Below are positions 16,074 to 29,266 of a stretch of 64,000 nt of DNA, one piece after another; the first letter of the stretch is position 1, and each line of letters opens with the position of its first letter. The translations under genes were made by a program, and so were the position numbers. This stretch comes from Pseudoruegeria sp. SHC-113 (lineage in GTDB: Bacteria; Pseudomonadota; Alphaproteobacteria; Rhodobacterales; Rhodobacteraceae). The notes beneath the pieces are model-generated. The model searched no databases, had not been told where the DNA came from, and was given only the letters and a program-made list of their open reading frames with translations. Location: contig NZ_JAHUBR010000001.1 in NCBI RefSeq assembly GCF_025376885.1, forward strand, positions 1,178,001 through 1,242,000, read 5' to 3'.

Positions 16074-18404
16074 TCAGTCGGCGGTTAGCAGCGGCGGCTT
16101 GCGCGAGGAGAGCTGCCGCGTTTCGGGCGAATCGATCTGCAGATCGATCTTGCCGTCCTTGATCGCCACCTTGACGTTGCCGCCCTTGGCGAGCTTGCCG
16201 AAGAGAAGCTCCTCGGCGAGCGGCTTCTTGATGTGCTCCTGGATCACGCGGCCCAGCGGACGCGCGCCCATCTTGTCGTCGTAGCCTTCTTCGGCGAGCC
16301 ATTCGGCAGCCGGCTTGGTGAGCTCGATCGTGACGTTGCGGTCCAGAAGCTGGGCTTCCAGTTGCAGCACGAACTTCTCGACGACCTGCAGGATCACTTC
16401 CTTGCCGAGCGGCGCGAAGGAGACCACCGCGTCCAGACGGTTGCGGAACTCCGGCGTGAAGGTGCGCTCGATGGCGGCAGTATCTTCACCCTCGCGGCGG
16501 TCGCGCCCGAAGCCGATGGCGGCTTTGGCCTGCTCAGCCGCACCGGCGTTGGAGGTCATGATCAGGATCACATTGCGGAAATCCACCGTGCGGCCGTTGT
16601 GATCGGTCAGCTGGCCGTGATCCATCACCTGCAGCAGGATGTTGTAGACATCCGGATGCGCCTTCTCGATTTCGTCCAGAAGCAGCACGCAGTGCGGGTG
16701 CTGATCCACGCCATCGGTGAGCAGGCCGCCCTGATCGAAGCCGACATAGCCCGGAGGCGCGCCGATCAGGCGGGAAACCGCGTGTTTCTCCATGTACTCG
16801 GACATGTCAAAGCGCATCAGCTCCACCCCGAGCGTATCGGCCAATTGCTTGGCGACCTCGGTCTTGCCCACACCTGTCGGCCCGGCAAACAGGTAGTTGC
16901 CGATGGGCTTTTCAGGCTCGCGCAGGCCGGCACGGGCCAGCTTGATCGCGCTTGCGAGCGATTCGATGGCCTTGTCCTGCCCGAAGACGACGCGCTTGAG
17001 CGTGCCTTCCAGATCCTTGAGCACCTCGGCATCGTCCTTGGAGACGTTTTTCGGAGGGATGCGCGCGATCTTGGCGACGACATCCTCGATCTCCTTCACG
17101 CCAATCGTCTTGCGGCGCTTGCTCTCGGCCACCAGATGCTGCGCTGCGCCGGCTTCATCGATCACATCGATGGCCTTGTCGGGCAGTTTGCGGTCGGTGA
17201 TGTAACGCGCCGACAGCTCCACCGCGGTGCGGATCGCATCGTTGGTGTAGCGGATATCGTGGTGCGCCTCGAAATGCGGCTTAAGCCCCCGAAGGATCTT
17301 CACCGCGTCTTCGACGCTGGGCTCGTTCACGTCGATCTTCTGGAAGCGCCGCGACAGGGCGCGGTCCTTCTCGAAGTGCTGGCGGAACTCCTTGTAGGTG
17401 GTGGAGCCCATGCAGCGCAGCTTGCCGCCCTGCAGCGCGGGCTTCAGCAGGTTGGACGCGTCCATAGCGCCGCCAGAGGTGGCCCCGGCGCCGATCACCG
17501 TGTGGATTTCATCGATGAACAGCACCGCGTCGGGGTGCTCTTCAAGCTCCGTCACGACGGCTTTCAGCCGCTCCTCGAAATCGCCCCGGTAGCGCGTGCC
17601 GGCGAGCAGCGCGCCCATGTCCAGCGAGTAGATCGTGGCAGACGCCAGAACCTCGGGCGTTTGCCCTTCCACGATCTTCTTGGCGAGCCCTTCGGCGATG
17701 GCGGTTTTGCCCACGCCGGGATCGCCCACCAGAAGCGGGTTGTTCTTGCGGCGGCGGCAGAGCACCTGGATGCAGCGCTCAACCTCGTGATCGCGGCCGA
17801 TCAGCGGATCCACGTCGCCCTTGCGGGATTTCTCGTTCAGGTCCACGCAATATTTGCCGAGCGCGCTTTCCTTCTGCTCGCTGGCTTCCTCTGAGGCCTG
17901 CGACACGGCTTCCTCGTCCATGTCGTCCGCGCCGGTGACCGGGCGGGATTCCCCGAACTCCGGGTTCTTGGCGACGCCATGGGCGATGTAGTTGACCGCG
18001 TCATACCGGGTCATGTCCTGCTCCTGCAGGAAGTAAGCGGCGTTGGATTCGCGTTCCGCAAAGATCGCGACGAGCACATTTGCCCCGGTCACTTCGGTGC
18101 GGCCGGAGGATTGCACGTGAATGGCGGCGCGTTGGATCACGCGCTGGAAGGCGGCCGTGGGCACGGCTTCACTGCCTTCGATATCTGTGATGAGCGTGGC
18201 GAGATCATCGTCGATGAAATCTTCGAGCGTGGCGCGCAGCTGTTCGAGATCGACATTGCAGGCGCGCATGACCTTCACCGCGTCCGGCTCGTCCGTCAGG
18301 GCCAGAAGGAGATGCTCCAGCGTGGCCAGCTCGTGCTTGCGCGCATTGGCCAGCGCCAGCGCATTGTGGATTGCTGCTTCGAGAGATTTGGAAAATGACG
18401 GCAT
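16074..18404 (-). CDS. clpA: ATP-dependent Clp protease ATP-binding subunit ClpA
   Basis: A 776-residue AAA+ unfoldase: Clp N-domain (about 1-140), first AAA module with [13 protein letters not shown], second with [12 protein letters not shown], and the C-terminal D2-small domain. It threads substrates, including N-degron proteins delivered by ClpS, into ClpP. AAAGGAAAG precedes the ATG. No clpS is found in the 339 bases upstream, so the adaptor must be encoded elsewhere if present. Confidence 0.96.
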   Translation of the reverse strand: MPSFSKSLEAAIHNALALANARKHELATLEHLLLALTDEPDAVKVMRACNVDLEQLRATLEDFIDDDLATLITDIEGSEAVPTAAFQRVIQRAAIHVQSSGRTEVTGANVLVAIFAERESNAAYFLQEQDMTRYDAVNYIAHGVAKNPEFGESRPVTGADDMDEEAVSQASEEASEQKESALGKYCVDLNEKSRKGDVDPLIGRDHEVERCIQVLCRRRKNNPLLVGDPGVGKTAIAEGLAKKIVEGQTPEVLASATIYSLDMGALLAGTRYRGDFEERLKAVVTELEEHPDAVLFIDEIHTVIGAGATSGGAMDASNLLKPALQGGKLRCMGSTTYKEFRQHFEKDRALSRRFQKIDVNEPSVEDAVKILRGLKPHFEAHHDIRYTNDAIRTAVELSARYITDRKLPDKAIDVIDEAGAAQHLVAESKRRKTIGVKEIEDVVAKIARIPPKNVSKDDAEVLKDLEGTLKRVVFGQDKAIESLASAIKLARAGLREPEKPIGNYLFAGPTGVGKTEVAKQLADTLGVELMRFDMSEYMEKHAVSRLIGAPPGYVGFDQGGLLTDGVDQHPHCVLLLDEIEKAHPDVYNILLQVMDHGQLTDHNGRTVDFRNVILIMTSNAGAAEQAKAAIGFGRDRREGEDTAAIERTFTPEFRNRLDAVVSFAPLGKEVILQVVEKFVLQLEAQLLDRNVTIELTKPAAEWLAEEGYDDKMGARPLGRVIQEHIKKPLAEELLFGKLAKGGNVKVAIKDGKIDLQIDSPETRQLSSRKPPLLTAD

Positions 18405-18743
18405 TCCACTTTCCTTTCTTGCCTTAGGGGGACTTAAACCACCCGCATGGGCGCGGCCCCTATATGTTAAGATTTCGGTTTTCTGGCGCGCTCTTCAAGG
18501 CCAAAATCCGAAACTTTCACTATTGTGACAGTTTTTGCAGCGCTTCGTTACGATCCCGCTAAGCAAAGCGGCGTTACCCCAAGAAACACCGGTTGAAGCG
18601 CCCGAATGTCGGGCGGTTTGTGCTGCGGTGCAGCATTTTCGCCCGCGCCGTCGCGGGCCAAGGTGCTGCAGATAAGCTCTGCGCGGGCTGTTTCAAACCC
18701 TGCCCACGCTCAAGTGCCAAATTCCTGCGCCCCTGCGAGGGGG
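18405..18743. other. Intergenic region between clpA and gloB, no gene seen
   Basis: About 340 bases without a convincing reading frame. Two compact hairpins are visible: CGCCCGA/TCGGGCG at 18599-18615 and GCCCGCG/CGCGGGC at 18641-18658. They lie 85-145 bases past the gloB stop and could end that transcript, although no long T run follows. The clpA promoter must lie in 18405-18540. In the leftward direction TTGAAG at about 18520 is the best -35 candidate, with a poor -10. Confidence 0.4.
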
Positions 18744-19511
18744 CTAAAAATTGTTGCGGGCCTCGCGCACCGCCGTGAAGACCTCCAGATCGCTGCCCGA
18801 TGGCAGGCCGATCCCCGCCTTCACCGAGTCCATATGGGCGCGCAAGAAGGGGTTGGTGGCTTTTTCCGTGCCCAATGCGCTTGGCACCGTGGGCTCGTCA
18901 GCCTCGCGCGCCGCTGTGATCGCGGCCATGCGGGCCTGCAGATCGGCGTTGCCGGGCTCCACCGTCAGGGCGAAATGGGCGTTGTGGGCCGTATACTCAT
19001 GGCCGGAATAGACCTGCGTTGCGTCGGGCAGAGCGGCGAGCTTGGCGAGGCTTGCCATCATCTGCGCAGGCGTGCCCTCGAAAAGCCGGCCACAGCCCAT
19101 CGCCATCAGGCTATCGGCGGTGAAGAGCGCACCGGACGCAGGGAGGTAGAAGGCGATATGCCCTAGGGTGTGGCCGGAGACGTCGAACACGCGCATCTCT
19201 TCGCCCAGCAGGGTGACGCTTTCGCCGTCGGTGAGGCTGTAATCCAGATCCGGCAGCCGCTCGGCGTCCAGCTCCGCGCCCCAGACCTTCGGCTTGAAGG
19301 CCTCCTGCAGATCCGCCAGCCCGTCCACGTGATCCCAGTGGTGATGGGTCAGCAGCACGTGATCGAGCCCCCAGCCGCGCTCGTCCAGCGCGACGCGGAT
19401 CGGATCGGCCTCCGGCGCATCCACCAGCGCCGTTTCACCGGTTTCGGCATTGTGCAGCAGGTAGGCGTAATTGTCGGACAGGCAGGGGACGGTAACGATC
19501 TCAAGAGGCAT
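18744..19511 (-). CDS. gloB: Hydroxyacylglutathione hydrolase (glyoxalase II)
   Basis: A 255-residue metallo-beta-lactamase fold enzyme starting MPLEIVTVPCLSDNYAYLLHN. The binuclear metal site is THHHWDHVDG; further motifs are GHTLGHIAFYLP, FTADSLMAMGCGRLFEGT and SGHEYTAHNAHFA, all typical of GloB. It releases glutathione and D-lactate from S-lactoylglutathione in methylglyoxal detoxification. The frame upstream of 19511 overlaps the divergent methyltransferase region and is not used. Confidence 0.95.
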   Translation of the reverse strand: MPLEIVTVPCLSDNYAYLLHNAETGETALVDAPEADPIRVALDERGWGLDHVLLTHHHWDHVDGLADLQEAFKPKVWGAELDAERLPDLDYSLTDGESVTLLGEEMRVFDVSGHTLGHIAFYLPASGALFTADSLMAMGCGRLFEGTPAQMMASLAKLAALPDATQVYSGHEYTAHNAHFALTVEPGNADLQARMAAITAAREADEPTVPSALGTEKATNPFLRAHMDSVKAGIGLPSGSDLEVFTAVREARNNF

Positions 19512-19573
19512 GGTTTTTCCGGGGCTCTTCGGTATGCTCGCCTTAACTTTTGCCGATCCCGGGGCGCCTTGCA

Positions 19574-20320
19574 ATGCACTTGGATGTGCTGGACCTGAAG
19601 AATTTCTACTACCGCAGCGCGCTGGGGCGCGTGGCGCAGAAGGCCGTGCGCGATCAGGTCCTGCAGCTCTGGCCGGAGGCGCAGGGGCAGACGGTGGCAG
19701 GCTTCGGCTTCGCGGTGCCCTTGCTGCGCCCGTATCTGGAAGACGCGCGCCGGGTGATCGGGCTGATGCCCGGGCCGCAGGGCGTGATGAGCTGGCCTGC
19801 GGGCATGAAGAATGTCGCGCTATTGTGTGACGAGATGCACTGGCCGCTGGAAACCGGCTCGGTGGACAAGCTCGTGCTGATGCACGGGCTGGAAACCAGC
19901 GAAACACCGGCGGCGCTCTTGGAGGAATGCTGGCGCGTGCTGGGCCCCGGCGGGCGGATGATCGTGATCGTGCCCAACCGTGCCGGGCTCTGGGCGCGGC
20001 GGGACATCACCCCCTTCGGCTTTGGCCGCCCCTACAGCCTTGGCCAGCTCGAAGCCCAGCTCAAGAGCCACAGCTTTGAACCCGAACGCCACGTGGCCGC
20101 GCTCTTCGCGCCGCCCTCGAACCGCCGCTTCTGGCTGAAAACCGGCCCCGTCTGGGAAAGCGCCGGGCGCAAGATCTCTTCCGCGCTGGCGGGTGGGGTT
20201 GTCATGGTGGAAGCCTCCAAGCAGATGTTCCAGCCGCGCCGCCCGGGCCTCCCGGCCGCCGTGCGCAAGCCACTGCGGCTGCTGGATGGCATCGCCCAAC
20301 CCGGTGTCGAGCCGATCTGA
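19574..20320 (+). CDS. Class I SAM-dependent methyltransferase
   Basis: A 248-residue protein starting [22 protein letters not shown]. The C-terminal part of a Rossmann methyltransferase is visible ([22 protein letters not shown]); the N-terminal SAM loop is degenerate ([15 protein letters not shown]). Such proteins are common beside gloB in Rhodobacterales. The substrate is unknown. It is divergent from gloB with 62 bases between starts. Confidence 0.82.
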   Translation: MHLDVLDLKNFYYRSALGRVAQKAVRDQVLQLWPEAQGQTVAGFGFAVPLLRPYLEDARRVIGLMPGPQGVMSWPAGMKNVALLCDEMHWPLETGSVDKLVLMHGLETSETPAALLEECWRVLGPGGRMIVIVPNRAGLWARRDITPFGFGRPYSLGQLEAQLKSHSFEPERHVAALFAPPSNRRFWLKTGPVWESAGRKISSALAGGVVMVEASKQMFQPRRPGLPAAVRKPLRLLDGIAQPGVEPI

Positions 20321-20454
20321 CAGAATCGAAACCGCCCATACACGGCGCTTTTGGCCCGCTTTACGCCGGGACAATTGGACGCGCCTTGGCGCTAACAGCC
20401 CCGCAAGCCCGGCAGATAATGCTGCATGGGCATAAAAACCCCGGTTCAACGCTG

Positions 20455-20516
20455 TTGCGAGGTGGCAATCCCTCTGCTACACCCCCGCTGATTTTGGCGC
20501 ATGCGTTCGTATGCGC
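20455..20516 (+). promoter_or_regulatory. Candidate promoter and leader hairpin of the atp operon
   Basis: TTGCGA (20455-20460), a 17-base spacer and TACACC (20478-20483) form a weak sigma-70-like promoter. Just downstream, 20497-20516 can fold into an 8-bp stem (GCGCATGC with GTATGCGC, one wobble) around a GTTC loop, 66 bases before atpH. No other feature is seen in the 261-base gap. Confidence 0.35.
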
Positions 20517-20581
20517 TTCTCAGCCTGCCCTGTCCGCGGCCCTCGCGGAAGCCCGGGGCTCAAGACATCGGAAGGGTGGAC

Positions 20582-21141
20582 GTGTCCGAACCAGCTTCGA
20601 TTTCCTCCGGCATCGCCTCGCGCTACGCGACCGCGGTGTTCGATCTGGCCAAGGAGGCCGGAAAGATCGCTGATTTCGAATCCAACATCGCGGATTTGGA
20701 AACAGCCCTGAACGACAGCGCAGACCTGCGCGACCTGATTTCTTCTCCTCTCTATACCCGTGACCAGCAGGAAGCCGGTATCGCCGCCGTTGCCAAGGCG
20801 ATGAAGCTGCGCCCGAACCTCGCGAACGCCCTGAGCCTGATGGCCCAGAAGCGCCGCCTGTTCGTGCTGCCGCAGTTCCTCGCGGCCCTCAAGGCGCTGA
20901 TCGCGGAAGAGAAGGGCGAGATTACGGCGGATGTCACCGCCGCCAAGAAGCTGACGAAAGCTCAGGAAGAGGCCCTTGCCAAGGCCCTGAAAGAGACCGT
21001 CGGTAAAGACGTGAACCTGAATGTTGCCGTCGACAGCGCGCTGATCGGTGGCCTCGTTGTGAAAGTGGGCTCCAAGATGATCGACACCTCGATCCGCTCG
21101 CAGCTCAGCAAGCTCCAGAATTCCATGAAAGAGGTCGGATA

Positions 21142-21142
<1 letters not shown>
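20582..21142 (+). CDS. atpH: ATP synthase F1 subunit delta
   Basis: A 186-residue delta subunit (OSCP homologue), the peripheral-stalk link between F1 and subunit b. The start is a GTG at 20582 with GGAAGGG six bases upstream, giving [27 protein letters not shown]. The longer frame to 20501 adds sequence unlike the family. First gene of an F1-only operon; the stop overlaps atpA by one base (TAATG). Confidence 0.95.
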
Positions 21143-22680
<1,538 letters not shown>

Positions 22681-22700
22681 GGCGCCGTTAGGACAAGCTT

Positions 22701-23570
22701 ATGCCCAGTCTTAAGGACCTCAAAAACAGGATCGAAAGCGTCAAGTCGACGCGGAAGATCACCAAGGCCATGCAAATGGTCGCGGCGGCCAAGCTCCGCC
22801 GTGCCCAGGAGGCGGCGGAAGCCGGCCGGCCTTATGCAGAACGGATGAACGCCGTTCTGAACGGGCTGGCGGCATCCGTCGGCAGCTCCGACAGCGCACC
22901 GAAGCTGCTTTCGGGCACGGGCTCCGATCAGACCCACCTTCTGGTGGTGATGACCGCTGAGCGCGGCCTCTGCGGCGGCTTCAACTCCTCGATTGCCAAG
23001 CTGGCGCGCGTCAAAGCGCAAGAGCTGGTTGCCCAAGGCAAGACGGTCAAGATCCTGACCGTCGGCAAGAAGGGGCGGGAGCAGCTGAAGCGCGACCTCG
23101 GCGAGCACCTCGTGGCTCACGTGGACCTGAGCGACGTGAAATCGGTCGGCTATGCCAATGCCGCCGAGATCGCGGGCCAGATCCTGCAGCGGTTCGATGG
23201 GGGCGAATTCGACGTCGCCACCATCTTCTACAACCGCTTCGAAAGCGTGATCAGCCAGGTGCCGACGGCGCTGCAGATCATCCCGGCGACCTTCGAGGAC
23301 ACCGCGGAAGAAAGCACGCTCTACGATTACGAGCCCAGCGAGGAAGGTATTCTTGCCGACCTGCTGCCGCGCGGCGTCGCCACCGCCATCTTCTCGGCTC
23401 TGCTCGAGAACGGCGCCTCTGAACAGGGCGCCCGGATGTCGGCCATGGACAACGCAACCCGCAACGCTGGCGACATGATCGAAAAGCTGACGATCGAGTA
23501 CAACCGCTCGCGTCAGGCCGTGATCACCAACGAGCTTATCGAAATCATCTCGGGCGCCGAAGCGCTCTAA
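22701..23570 (+). CDS. atpG: ATP synthase F1 subunit gamma
   Basis: 289 residues: starts [36 protein letters not shown], with the conserved C-terminal [33 protein letters not shown]. This is the rotating central shaft. It lies between atpA and atpD, with 20 and 18 base gaps. Confidence 0.98.
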   Translation: MPSLKDLKNRIESVKSTRKITKAMQMVAAAKLRRAQEAAEAGRPYAERMNAVLNGLAASVGSSDSAPKLLSGTGSDQTHLLVVMTAERGLCGGFNSSIAKLARVKAQELVAQGKTVKILTVGKKGREQLKRDLGEHLVAHVDLSDVKSVGYANAAEIAGQILQRFDGGEFDVATIFYNRFESVISQVPTALQIIPATFEDTAEESTLYDYEPSEEGILADLLPRGVATAIFSALLENGASEQGARMSAMDNATRNAGDMIEKLTIEYNRSRQAVITNELIEIISGAEAL

Positions 23571-25013
<1,443 letters not shown>

Positions 25014-25023
25014 GGAGTAGCCA

Positions 25024-25416
25024 ATGGCTGAGACCATGCAATTCGATCTGGTGTCGCCCGAGCGCAGCCTTGCCTCGCTCGAAGCGACCGAAGTCCAGAT
25101 CCCTGGCGCCGATGGCGACATGACGGCGATGCCGGGTCACAGCCCGGTCATCACCAGCCTGCGCCCCGGTGTCGTGCGGATCAAGACGGCCGAAGGCGAG
25201 AAGGATTTCGTTGTCACTTCCGGTTTTGCCGAAGTCACCGCGAGTTCCGTCTCCGTGATCGCCGAACGGGCCCATCCGGGCACCGAGGTGACCAAGGCCG
25301 ATCTTGAGGACGTTCTGGCAGACGCCCGCGCAAAAGCGCAGGCCGCCGTGGACGACAAGGATGGCGCGGAGAAATTCGTGGCCGATCTCGTCGCCCTCAT
25401 GGACGCGATGGACTGA
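25024..25416 (+). CDS. atpC: ATP synthase F1 subunit epsilon
   Basis: 130 residues: the N-terminal beta sandwich (FDLVSPERSLASLEATEVQIPGADGDMTAMPGHSPVITSLRPG) is complete, and the C-terminal part is short, helical and Ala/Asp-rich. It couples and regulates rotation. Last gene of the operon; a strong terminator follows. Confidence 0.96.
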   Translation: MAETMQFDLVSPERSLASLEATEVQIPGADGDMTAMPGHSPVITSLRPGVVRIKTAEGEKDFVVTSGFAEVTASSVSVIAERAHPGTEVTKADLEDVLADARAKAQAAVDDKDGAEKFVADLVALMDAMD

Positions 25417-25446
25417 CCCGCAGGGCATCTACCTTGCCGGAAATCG

Positions 25447-25486
25447 AAAAGGCCCTGCGGCATCCGCGGGGCCTTTTTGTTTTTTG
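25447..25486 (+). terminator. Rho-independent terminator of atpHAGDC
   Basis: A 10-bp stem GGCCCTGCGG/CCGCGGGGCC (one wobble) with a 3-base loop is flanked by AAAA and followed by TTTTTGTTTTTT. Confidence 0.95.
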
Positions 25487-25544
25487 ATCTTTTTTTTGGC
25501 GTTTTTCTGATTTACGCCAGTAGGGAAACACCAGAAGACCGGAA

Positions 25545-25895
25545 ATGCGGAAATTTCAGTCCCACACCCTAGGCATTGAGCAAGGCTCCATCGTTCTTTT
25601 CTCCGATTACCAGCACGACGGCGTGATGTGGACGGGGAAGGGCGCGCGGGAATTTCGCCATGTGGTGAGCTTTGACAACCCCTTCAGCACGCCGCCGATG
25701 GTGCAGGTCGGGGTCTCGATGTTTGATTTCGACCGCGACACCAACCAGCGCGCCGACATCTCCGCCGAGTTGATCACCCGCGAAGGCTTTGCAATCGTTT
25801 TCCGCACCTGGGGCGATACGCGCGTGGCCCGGATCCGGGCCGATTGGATCGCGTTCGGCGATGTGCCCAATGAAGACGATTGGGACGTGGACTAA
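25545..25895 (+). CDS. H-type lectin domain protein
   Basis: A 116-residue protein made almost entirely of one H-type lectin domain: HVVSFDNPFSTPPMVQVGVSMFDFD, GFAIVFRTWGDTRVARIRADWIAFG. The conserved F...P...V, GF...F.TW.DT and W.A.G positions match the discoidin I C-terminal/snail agglutinin fold, which binds N-acetylgalactosamine as a trimer or hexamer in eukaryotes. There is no signal peptide. It sits alone between the atp terminator and a bidirectional terminator. A second such protein is encoded at 38591-39031. Confidence 0.8.
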   Translation: MRKFQSHTLGIEQGSIVLFSDYQHDGVMWTGKGAREFRHVVSFDNPFSTPPMVQVGVSMFDFDRDTNQRADISAELITREGFAIVFRTWGDTRVARIRADWIAFGDVPNEDDWDVD

Positions 25896-25920
25896 AGACA
25901 AGGCGCGCGCTTTTGGCATG

Positions 25921-25952
25921 AAAAAACCCCGCTTCAGTGAAGCGGGGTTTTT
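25921..25952. terminator. Bidirectional terminator between lectin gene and prs
   Basis: A perfect 9-bp stem CCCCGCTTC/GAAGCGGGG with loop AGT, preceded by six A and followed by five T, serves both convergent genes. Confidence 0.95.
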
Positions 25953-25973
25953 CGTTTGGGTATCTGGGCAGGA

Positions 25974-26993
25974 TCAGTCCTGCGTGTAGAGCCCTTCGTA
26001 GATCGGGCCCAGCGTGTCCAGATCAAACAGCGAGGAGACGGAAGTGCCGTTCCAGGTGTTCAGGATCGCCTGCGCGAAGATCGGCGCGGTGGGGACGATG
26101 CGGATGTTCTCGGCCTTTTTCACGGCCGGCGTGGCCTCGATCGTGTCGGTGATCACGAGGCTCTTCATCACGGAGTTCGTGACACGGCCCACGGCGGGGC
26201 CGGAGAGCACACCGTGGGTGATGTAGCTGTGCACTTCCTTGGCACCTTGCTCCATCAGGTGCTCGGCGGCCTTGCAGAGCGTGCCTGCGGTGTCGCAAAG
26301 GTCGTCCACGATCAGGCAGACCTTGCCTTTCACATCGCCGATAACCGTCATCTCGGCCACTTCGCCGGGCTTCTCGCGGCGCTTGTCGACGATGGAGAGC
26401 GGGCTGTCGATCCGCTTCGCGAGCTCGCGGGCGCGGGCCACGCCGCCCACGTCCGGCGAAACGACCATCAGCTCGTCCATCTGATCCTTGAAGTGATGCG
26501 CGATATCGAGCGCGAAGATCGGCGAGGCGTAGAGGTTGTCCACCGGGATGTCGAAGAAACCCTGGATCTGGGTGGCGTGCAGATCCATCGTCAGCACCCG
26601 CTCAACACCGGCTTCCACCAGCATGTTGGCCACGAGCTTGGCGGTGATCGGCGTGCGGGCCTTGGTGCGGCGGTCCTGACGGGCGTAGCCGAAATAGGGG
26701 ATCACGGCGGTGATGCGCCCGGCCGAGGAGCGGCGCAGCGCGTCGGCGATGATCAGCAGTTCCATCAGGTTGTCATTGGCCGGGTTCGAGGTGGGCTGGA
26801 TGATGAACATATCCTCGCCGCGCACGTTCTCGAAGACCTCGACAAAGATCTCGCCGTCGTTGAAGCGTTCCACGCGGGCATCCACGAGGCCGACGTTCAT
26901 GCCGCGGTGCATCGACATGCGGCGGGCCACCGCCTTGGCGAGGGACTTGTTGGCGTTGCCAGCGATCAGCTTGGGCTCATTGTTGGTGCGCAT
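25974..26993 (-). CDS. prs: Ribose-phosphate pyrophosphokinase
   Basis: 339 residues starting [26 protein letters not shown]. The PRPP-binding loop is [15 protein letters not shown]; the flexible loop has [21 protein letters not shown]. It makes PRPP from ribose 5-phosphate and ATP for nucleotide, His and Trp synthesis. The ATG at 26993 was chosen over the longer frame to 27053, whose extra residues are not family-like. The length is slightly above the usual 310-320 and common in alphaproteobacteria. Confidence 0.96.
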   Translation of the reverse strand: MRTNNEPKLIAGNANKSLAKAVARRMSMHRGMNVGLVDARVERFNDGEIFVEVFENVRGEDMFIIQPTSNPANDNLMELLIIADALRRSSAGRITAVIPYFGYARQDRRTKARTPITAKLVANMLVEAGVERVLTMDLHATQIQGFFDIPVDNLYASPIFALDIAHHFKDQMDELMVVSPDVGGVARARELAKRIDSPLSIVDKRREKPGEVAEMTVIGDVKGKVCLIVDDLCDTAGTLCKAAEHLMEQGAKEVHSYITHGVLSGPAVGRVTNSVMKSLVITDTIEATPAVKKAENIRIVPTAPIFAQAILNTWNGTSVSSLFDLDTLGPIYEGLYTQD

Positions 26994-27046
26994 GGGGCAG
27001 CTCTCTTTTCGGCAGGGATCCGGGTGGGCTTGACGGATTCGTGAGT

Positions 27047-27074
27047 TTGACACCGCTTAGCACCCCTCTAGGCT
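27047..27074 (+). promoter_or_regulatory. Candidate promoter of the DsbA-family gene
   Basis: TTGACA (27047-27052), a 16-base spacer and TAGGCT (27069-27074) lie 35 bases before the start at 27109, in the divergent gap with prs. Confidence 0.4.
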
Positions 27075-27108
27075 CTTGCAAAGTTTACAGGGCCGGGAAG
27101 GGGCACGG

Positions 27109-27705
27109 ATGGCACGGATTGACTATTATTTCGCGACGGTTTCACCGTTCACCTACATCGCGGGCACGCGGCTAGAGGAGATCGCGGCCCGGCACGGAGC
27201 CGAGATTGCCTATAAGCCGCTCGACATCATGGCGCTGTTTGCGCGCACCGGCGGCACGCCGCCAAAGGATCGCCACCCCTCCCGTCAGGAATACCGACTG
27301 CAGGAGATGCGCCGGCAGGCGGCCAAGAACGGGATGCCGATCAACCTGAAGCCCGCCTTCTGGCCTGCCAACCCTGCGCCCTCGTCTTATGCGCTCATCG
27401 CTGCGCAGAAGGCCGGCGGCGGCGATCTGGGCGCGCTGGTGGCCGGCTTCACCCGCGCCTGCTGGGCCGAGGACCGCAACATCGCCGAGGACGAGGTGAT
27501 CCGCGATTGCCTCGCGGCGGCGGGCTTTGATCCGGCGCTGGCCAATGCCGGACTGCTGGAGGGGGCCGAGGCCTATGTGCGCAATCTCGAAGAGGCGGTT
27601 GAGGCCGGGGCTTTTGGGGCGCCGTTCTACATCGTTGGAGAAGAGCGGTTTTGGGGGCAGGACCGGCTCGCGGAGCTGGATGCATACCTGAGCACGCATG
27701 GATAG
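27109..27705 (+). CDS. DsbA-family / 2-hydroxychromene-2-carboxylate isomerase-like protein
   Basis: 198 residues, starting MARIDYYFATVSPFTYIAGTRL and ending GAFGAPFYIVGEERFWGQDRLAELDAYL. It is the kappa-class GST/DsbA thioredoxin fold with a SPFTY motif in place of CxxC, so it is probably a glutathione-dependent isomerase rather than a disulfide oxidase. The cis-Pro loop GAPF is intact. GGAAGGGG precedes the ATG. The substrate is unknown. Confidence 0.85.
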   Translation: MARIDYYFATVSPFTYIAGTRLEEIAARHGAEIAYKPLDIMALFARTGGTPPKDRHPSRQEYRLQEMRRQAAKNGMPINLKPAFWPANPAPSSYALIAAQKAGGGDLGALVAGFTRACWAEDRNIAEDEVIRDCLAAAGFDPALANAGLLEGAEAYVRNLEEAVEAGAFGAPFYIVGEERFWGQDRLAELDAYLSTHG

Positions 27706-27710
27706 GGCAG

Positions 27711-27760
27711 GGCCGGGGCTCTGCCCCGGACCCCGAGATATTTTTGGAACAAAGTAGGGT
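27711..27760 (-). repeat. Post-stop intergenic repeat with hairpin (copy 2)
   Basis: Read leftwards from the aldolase stop it is ACCCTACTTTGTTCC, AAAAATATCTCGGGG, then a perfect 7-bp hairpin CCGGGGC-TCT-GCCCCGG (27713-27729 on the plus strand). It matches the copy at 8312-8363 base for base in most positions, and again fills the space between two convergent genes. Confidence 0.7.
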
Positions 27761-28786
27761 TTAGAGCAGGGCGAGGAAGCGGTCGATCTCGGCCTCGGGC
27801 AGGGACCAGTCTGTGACGAAACGCGCGGTGATTTCGCCCTCGGCCGTTTCGCTGGCGCTGTAGACCGCACCGGCAGCTTGCAGGCGGGTGTGCAGGGCGG
27901 CAGGGAAGCGCGCGAAGATCATGTTCACTTCCGGGCTGTGCGTGAGGGTGACTTGCGGGCAGGCGCGCAGGCCTTTGGCAAGGCGGGCGGCTTTTTCGTT
28001 GGCCTGCTGCGCCATTTCCAGCCAGAGGCCGCCTTGCAGGTAGGCCAGCATTTGGGCCGCAAGGAAACGGTGTTTGGAGAAGAGATGCGCGGCGCGTTTG
28101 CGGCGCAGGGCAAGCTCCCAGTCGTGTGCGAGATCGAAGAAGATGACGGCCTCGACCCCCAGAAGGCCGTTTTTGGTGCCGCCGAAGCTGACGGCATCGA
28201 TGCCGGCTTTCCACGTCATTTCGGCCGGGGTGCAGCCGAGGGCGGCGCAGGCATTGGCGAAGCGCGCCCCATCGAGATGGGTGGCGAGGCCGTTTTCGCG
28301 GGCCAGTGCTGTGAGGGCGGCGAGTTCGGCGAGGGTGTAGAGCGTGCCGCGCTCGGTGGCCTGTGTGAGCGTGAGCGCGCTGGGTTGGGGCACATGGACA
28401 TCACCCTTCGGGCGGCGGGCCAGCGCGGCCTTGAGGGCTTCCGGCGTGATCTTGGCGTTCTCGGTGGCGACGGGGGAAAGCTTCGCGCCGCCGGAAAAGA
28501 ACTCAGGCGCGTTGCATTCGTCTTCCTCTACATGGGCCAGATCGGCGCAGAAGGCGGTGCCCCAGGGCGGGGTGAGCGCGGCGAGGCTCAGGGCGTTGGC
28601 GGCGGTGCCGGTGGCCACGAGATGCACGCTGGCCTGCGGCGCCTCAAACAGGGCGTGGATGGCCTCAACCGCCTGCCGGGAAAGATCATCATTGCCGTAG
28701 GGGCGCGCGTGGCCCGTGTTGGCGGCCAGCAGCGCCTCCATCACCTGCGGATGCGCGGGGCCGGCGTTGTCGGAGGCGAAGAACAT
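27761..28786 (-). CDS. Low-specificity threonine aldolase-like PLP enzyme
   Basis: 341 residues of the beta-eliminating lyase/aldolase fold (fold type I). FFASDNAGPAHPQVMEAL is the usual N terminus and the PLP lysine is in DAVSFGGTKNGLLG. It splits L-threonine and related beta-hydroxy amino acids to glycine and an aldehyde. The ATG at 28784-28786 overlaps the stop of the YcgN gene (TGATG) and has GAGGAG upstream, which sets the start. Confidence 0.87.
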   Translation of the reverse strand: MFFASDNAGPAHPQVMEALLAANTGHARPYGNDDLSRQAVEAIHALFEAPQASVHLVATGTAANALSLAALTPPWGTAFCADLAHVEEDECNAPEFFSGGAKLSPVATENAKITPEALKAALARRPKGDVHVPQPSALTLTQATERGTLYTLAELAALTALARENGLATHLDGARFANACAALGCTPAEMTWKAGIDAVSFGGTKNGLLGVEAVIFFDLAHDWELALRRKRAAHLFSKHRFLAAQMLAYLQGGLWLEMAQQANEKAARLAKGLRACPQVTLTHSPEVNMIFARFPAALHTRLQAAGAVYSASETAEGEITARFVTDWSLPEAEIDRFLALL

Positions 28787-29262
28787 CAGGTCGGCTCCTC
28801 GATGATGTGGTCTTCCCACTCTTCTTCCGGCACCTCGAACTCGGGCACCGTCCAGCCGCGTACCGAGACGCCGGCCTCATGCACGCTTTCGGGCGTGCCG
28901 GAGATCAGCGGGTGCCAATCGTAGAGCGGCTTGCCCTCGTAGAGCAGGCGATAGGCGCAGGTGACGGGCATCCAATAGGCGGTGTCGGGCAGGGTTTTCG
29001 GCGAGAGCACCACGCATTCGGGTACGAATTGCTTGCGGATCTCATATTGGCTGCAGCGGCAGCTTTCATCGTCCAGCAGGCGGCAGGCAACGCGGGTGAG
29101 GGCGACCTCGCCGGTGTCGGCGTCCTCAAGCTTGTTGAGGCAGCATTTGCCGCAGCCGTCACAGAGCGCCTCCCACTCGGCGGGGGTGAGCTTGTTCAGC
29201 GCATGGCGCTCCCAGAAGCGCGGGCGCAGGCCCTTGCGCCGGATCGGATCCTTGGCGGCCAT
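28786..29262 (-). CDS. YcgN/YkgJ-family cysteine cluster protein (UPF0260)
   Basis: 158 residues with the cysteine cluster [11 protein letters not shown] and further cysteines in ACRLL, SCRCSQY, PECVV and VTCAY, likely a zinc or iron-sulfur site. The family is widespread with unknown function. It starts [17 protein letters not shown], four bases after ribF ends, and overlaps the aldolase by one base. ribF, ycgN and the aldolase therefore form one transcription unit. Confidence 0.88.
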   Translation of the reverse strand: MAAKDPIRRKGLRPRFWERHALNKLTPAEWEALCDGCGKCCLNKLEDADTGEVALTRVACRLLDDESCRCSQYEIRKQFVPECVVLSPKTLPDTAYWMPVTCAYRLLYEGKPLYDWHPLISGTPESVHEAGVSVRGWTVPEFEVPEEEWEDHIIEEPT

Positions 29263-29266
29263 GGCT

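Noticed and set aside
18405-18743. clpS upstream of clpA
   Set aside because: No frame on either strand in this gap resembles the short ClpS adaptor.
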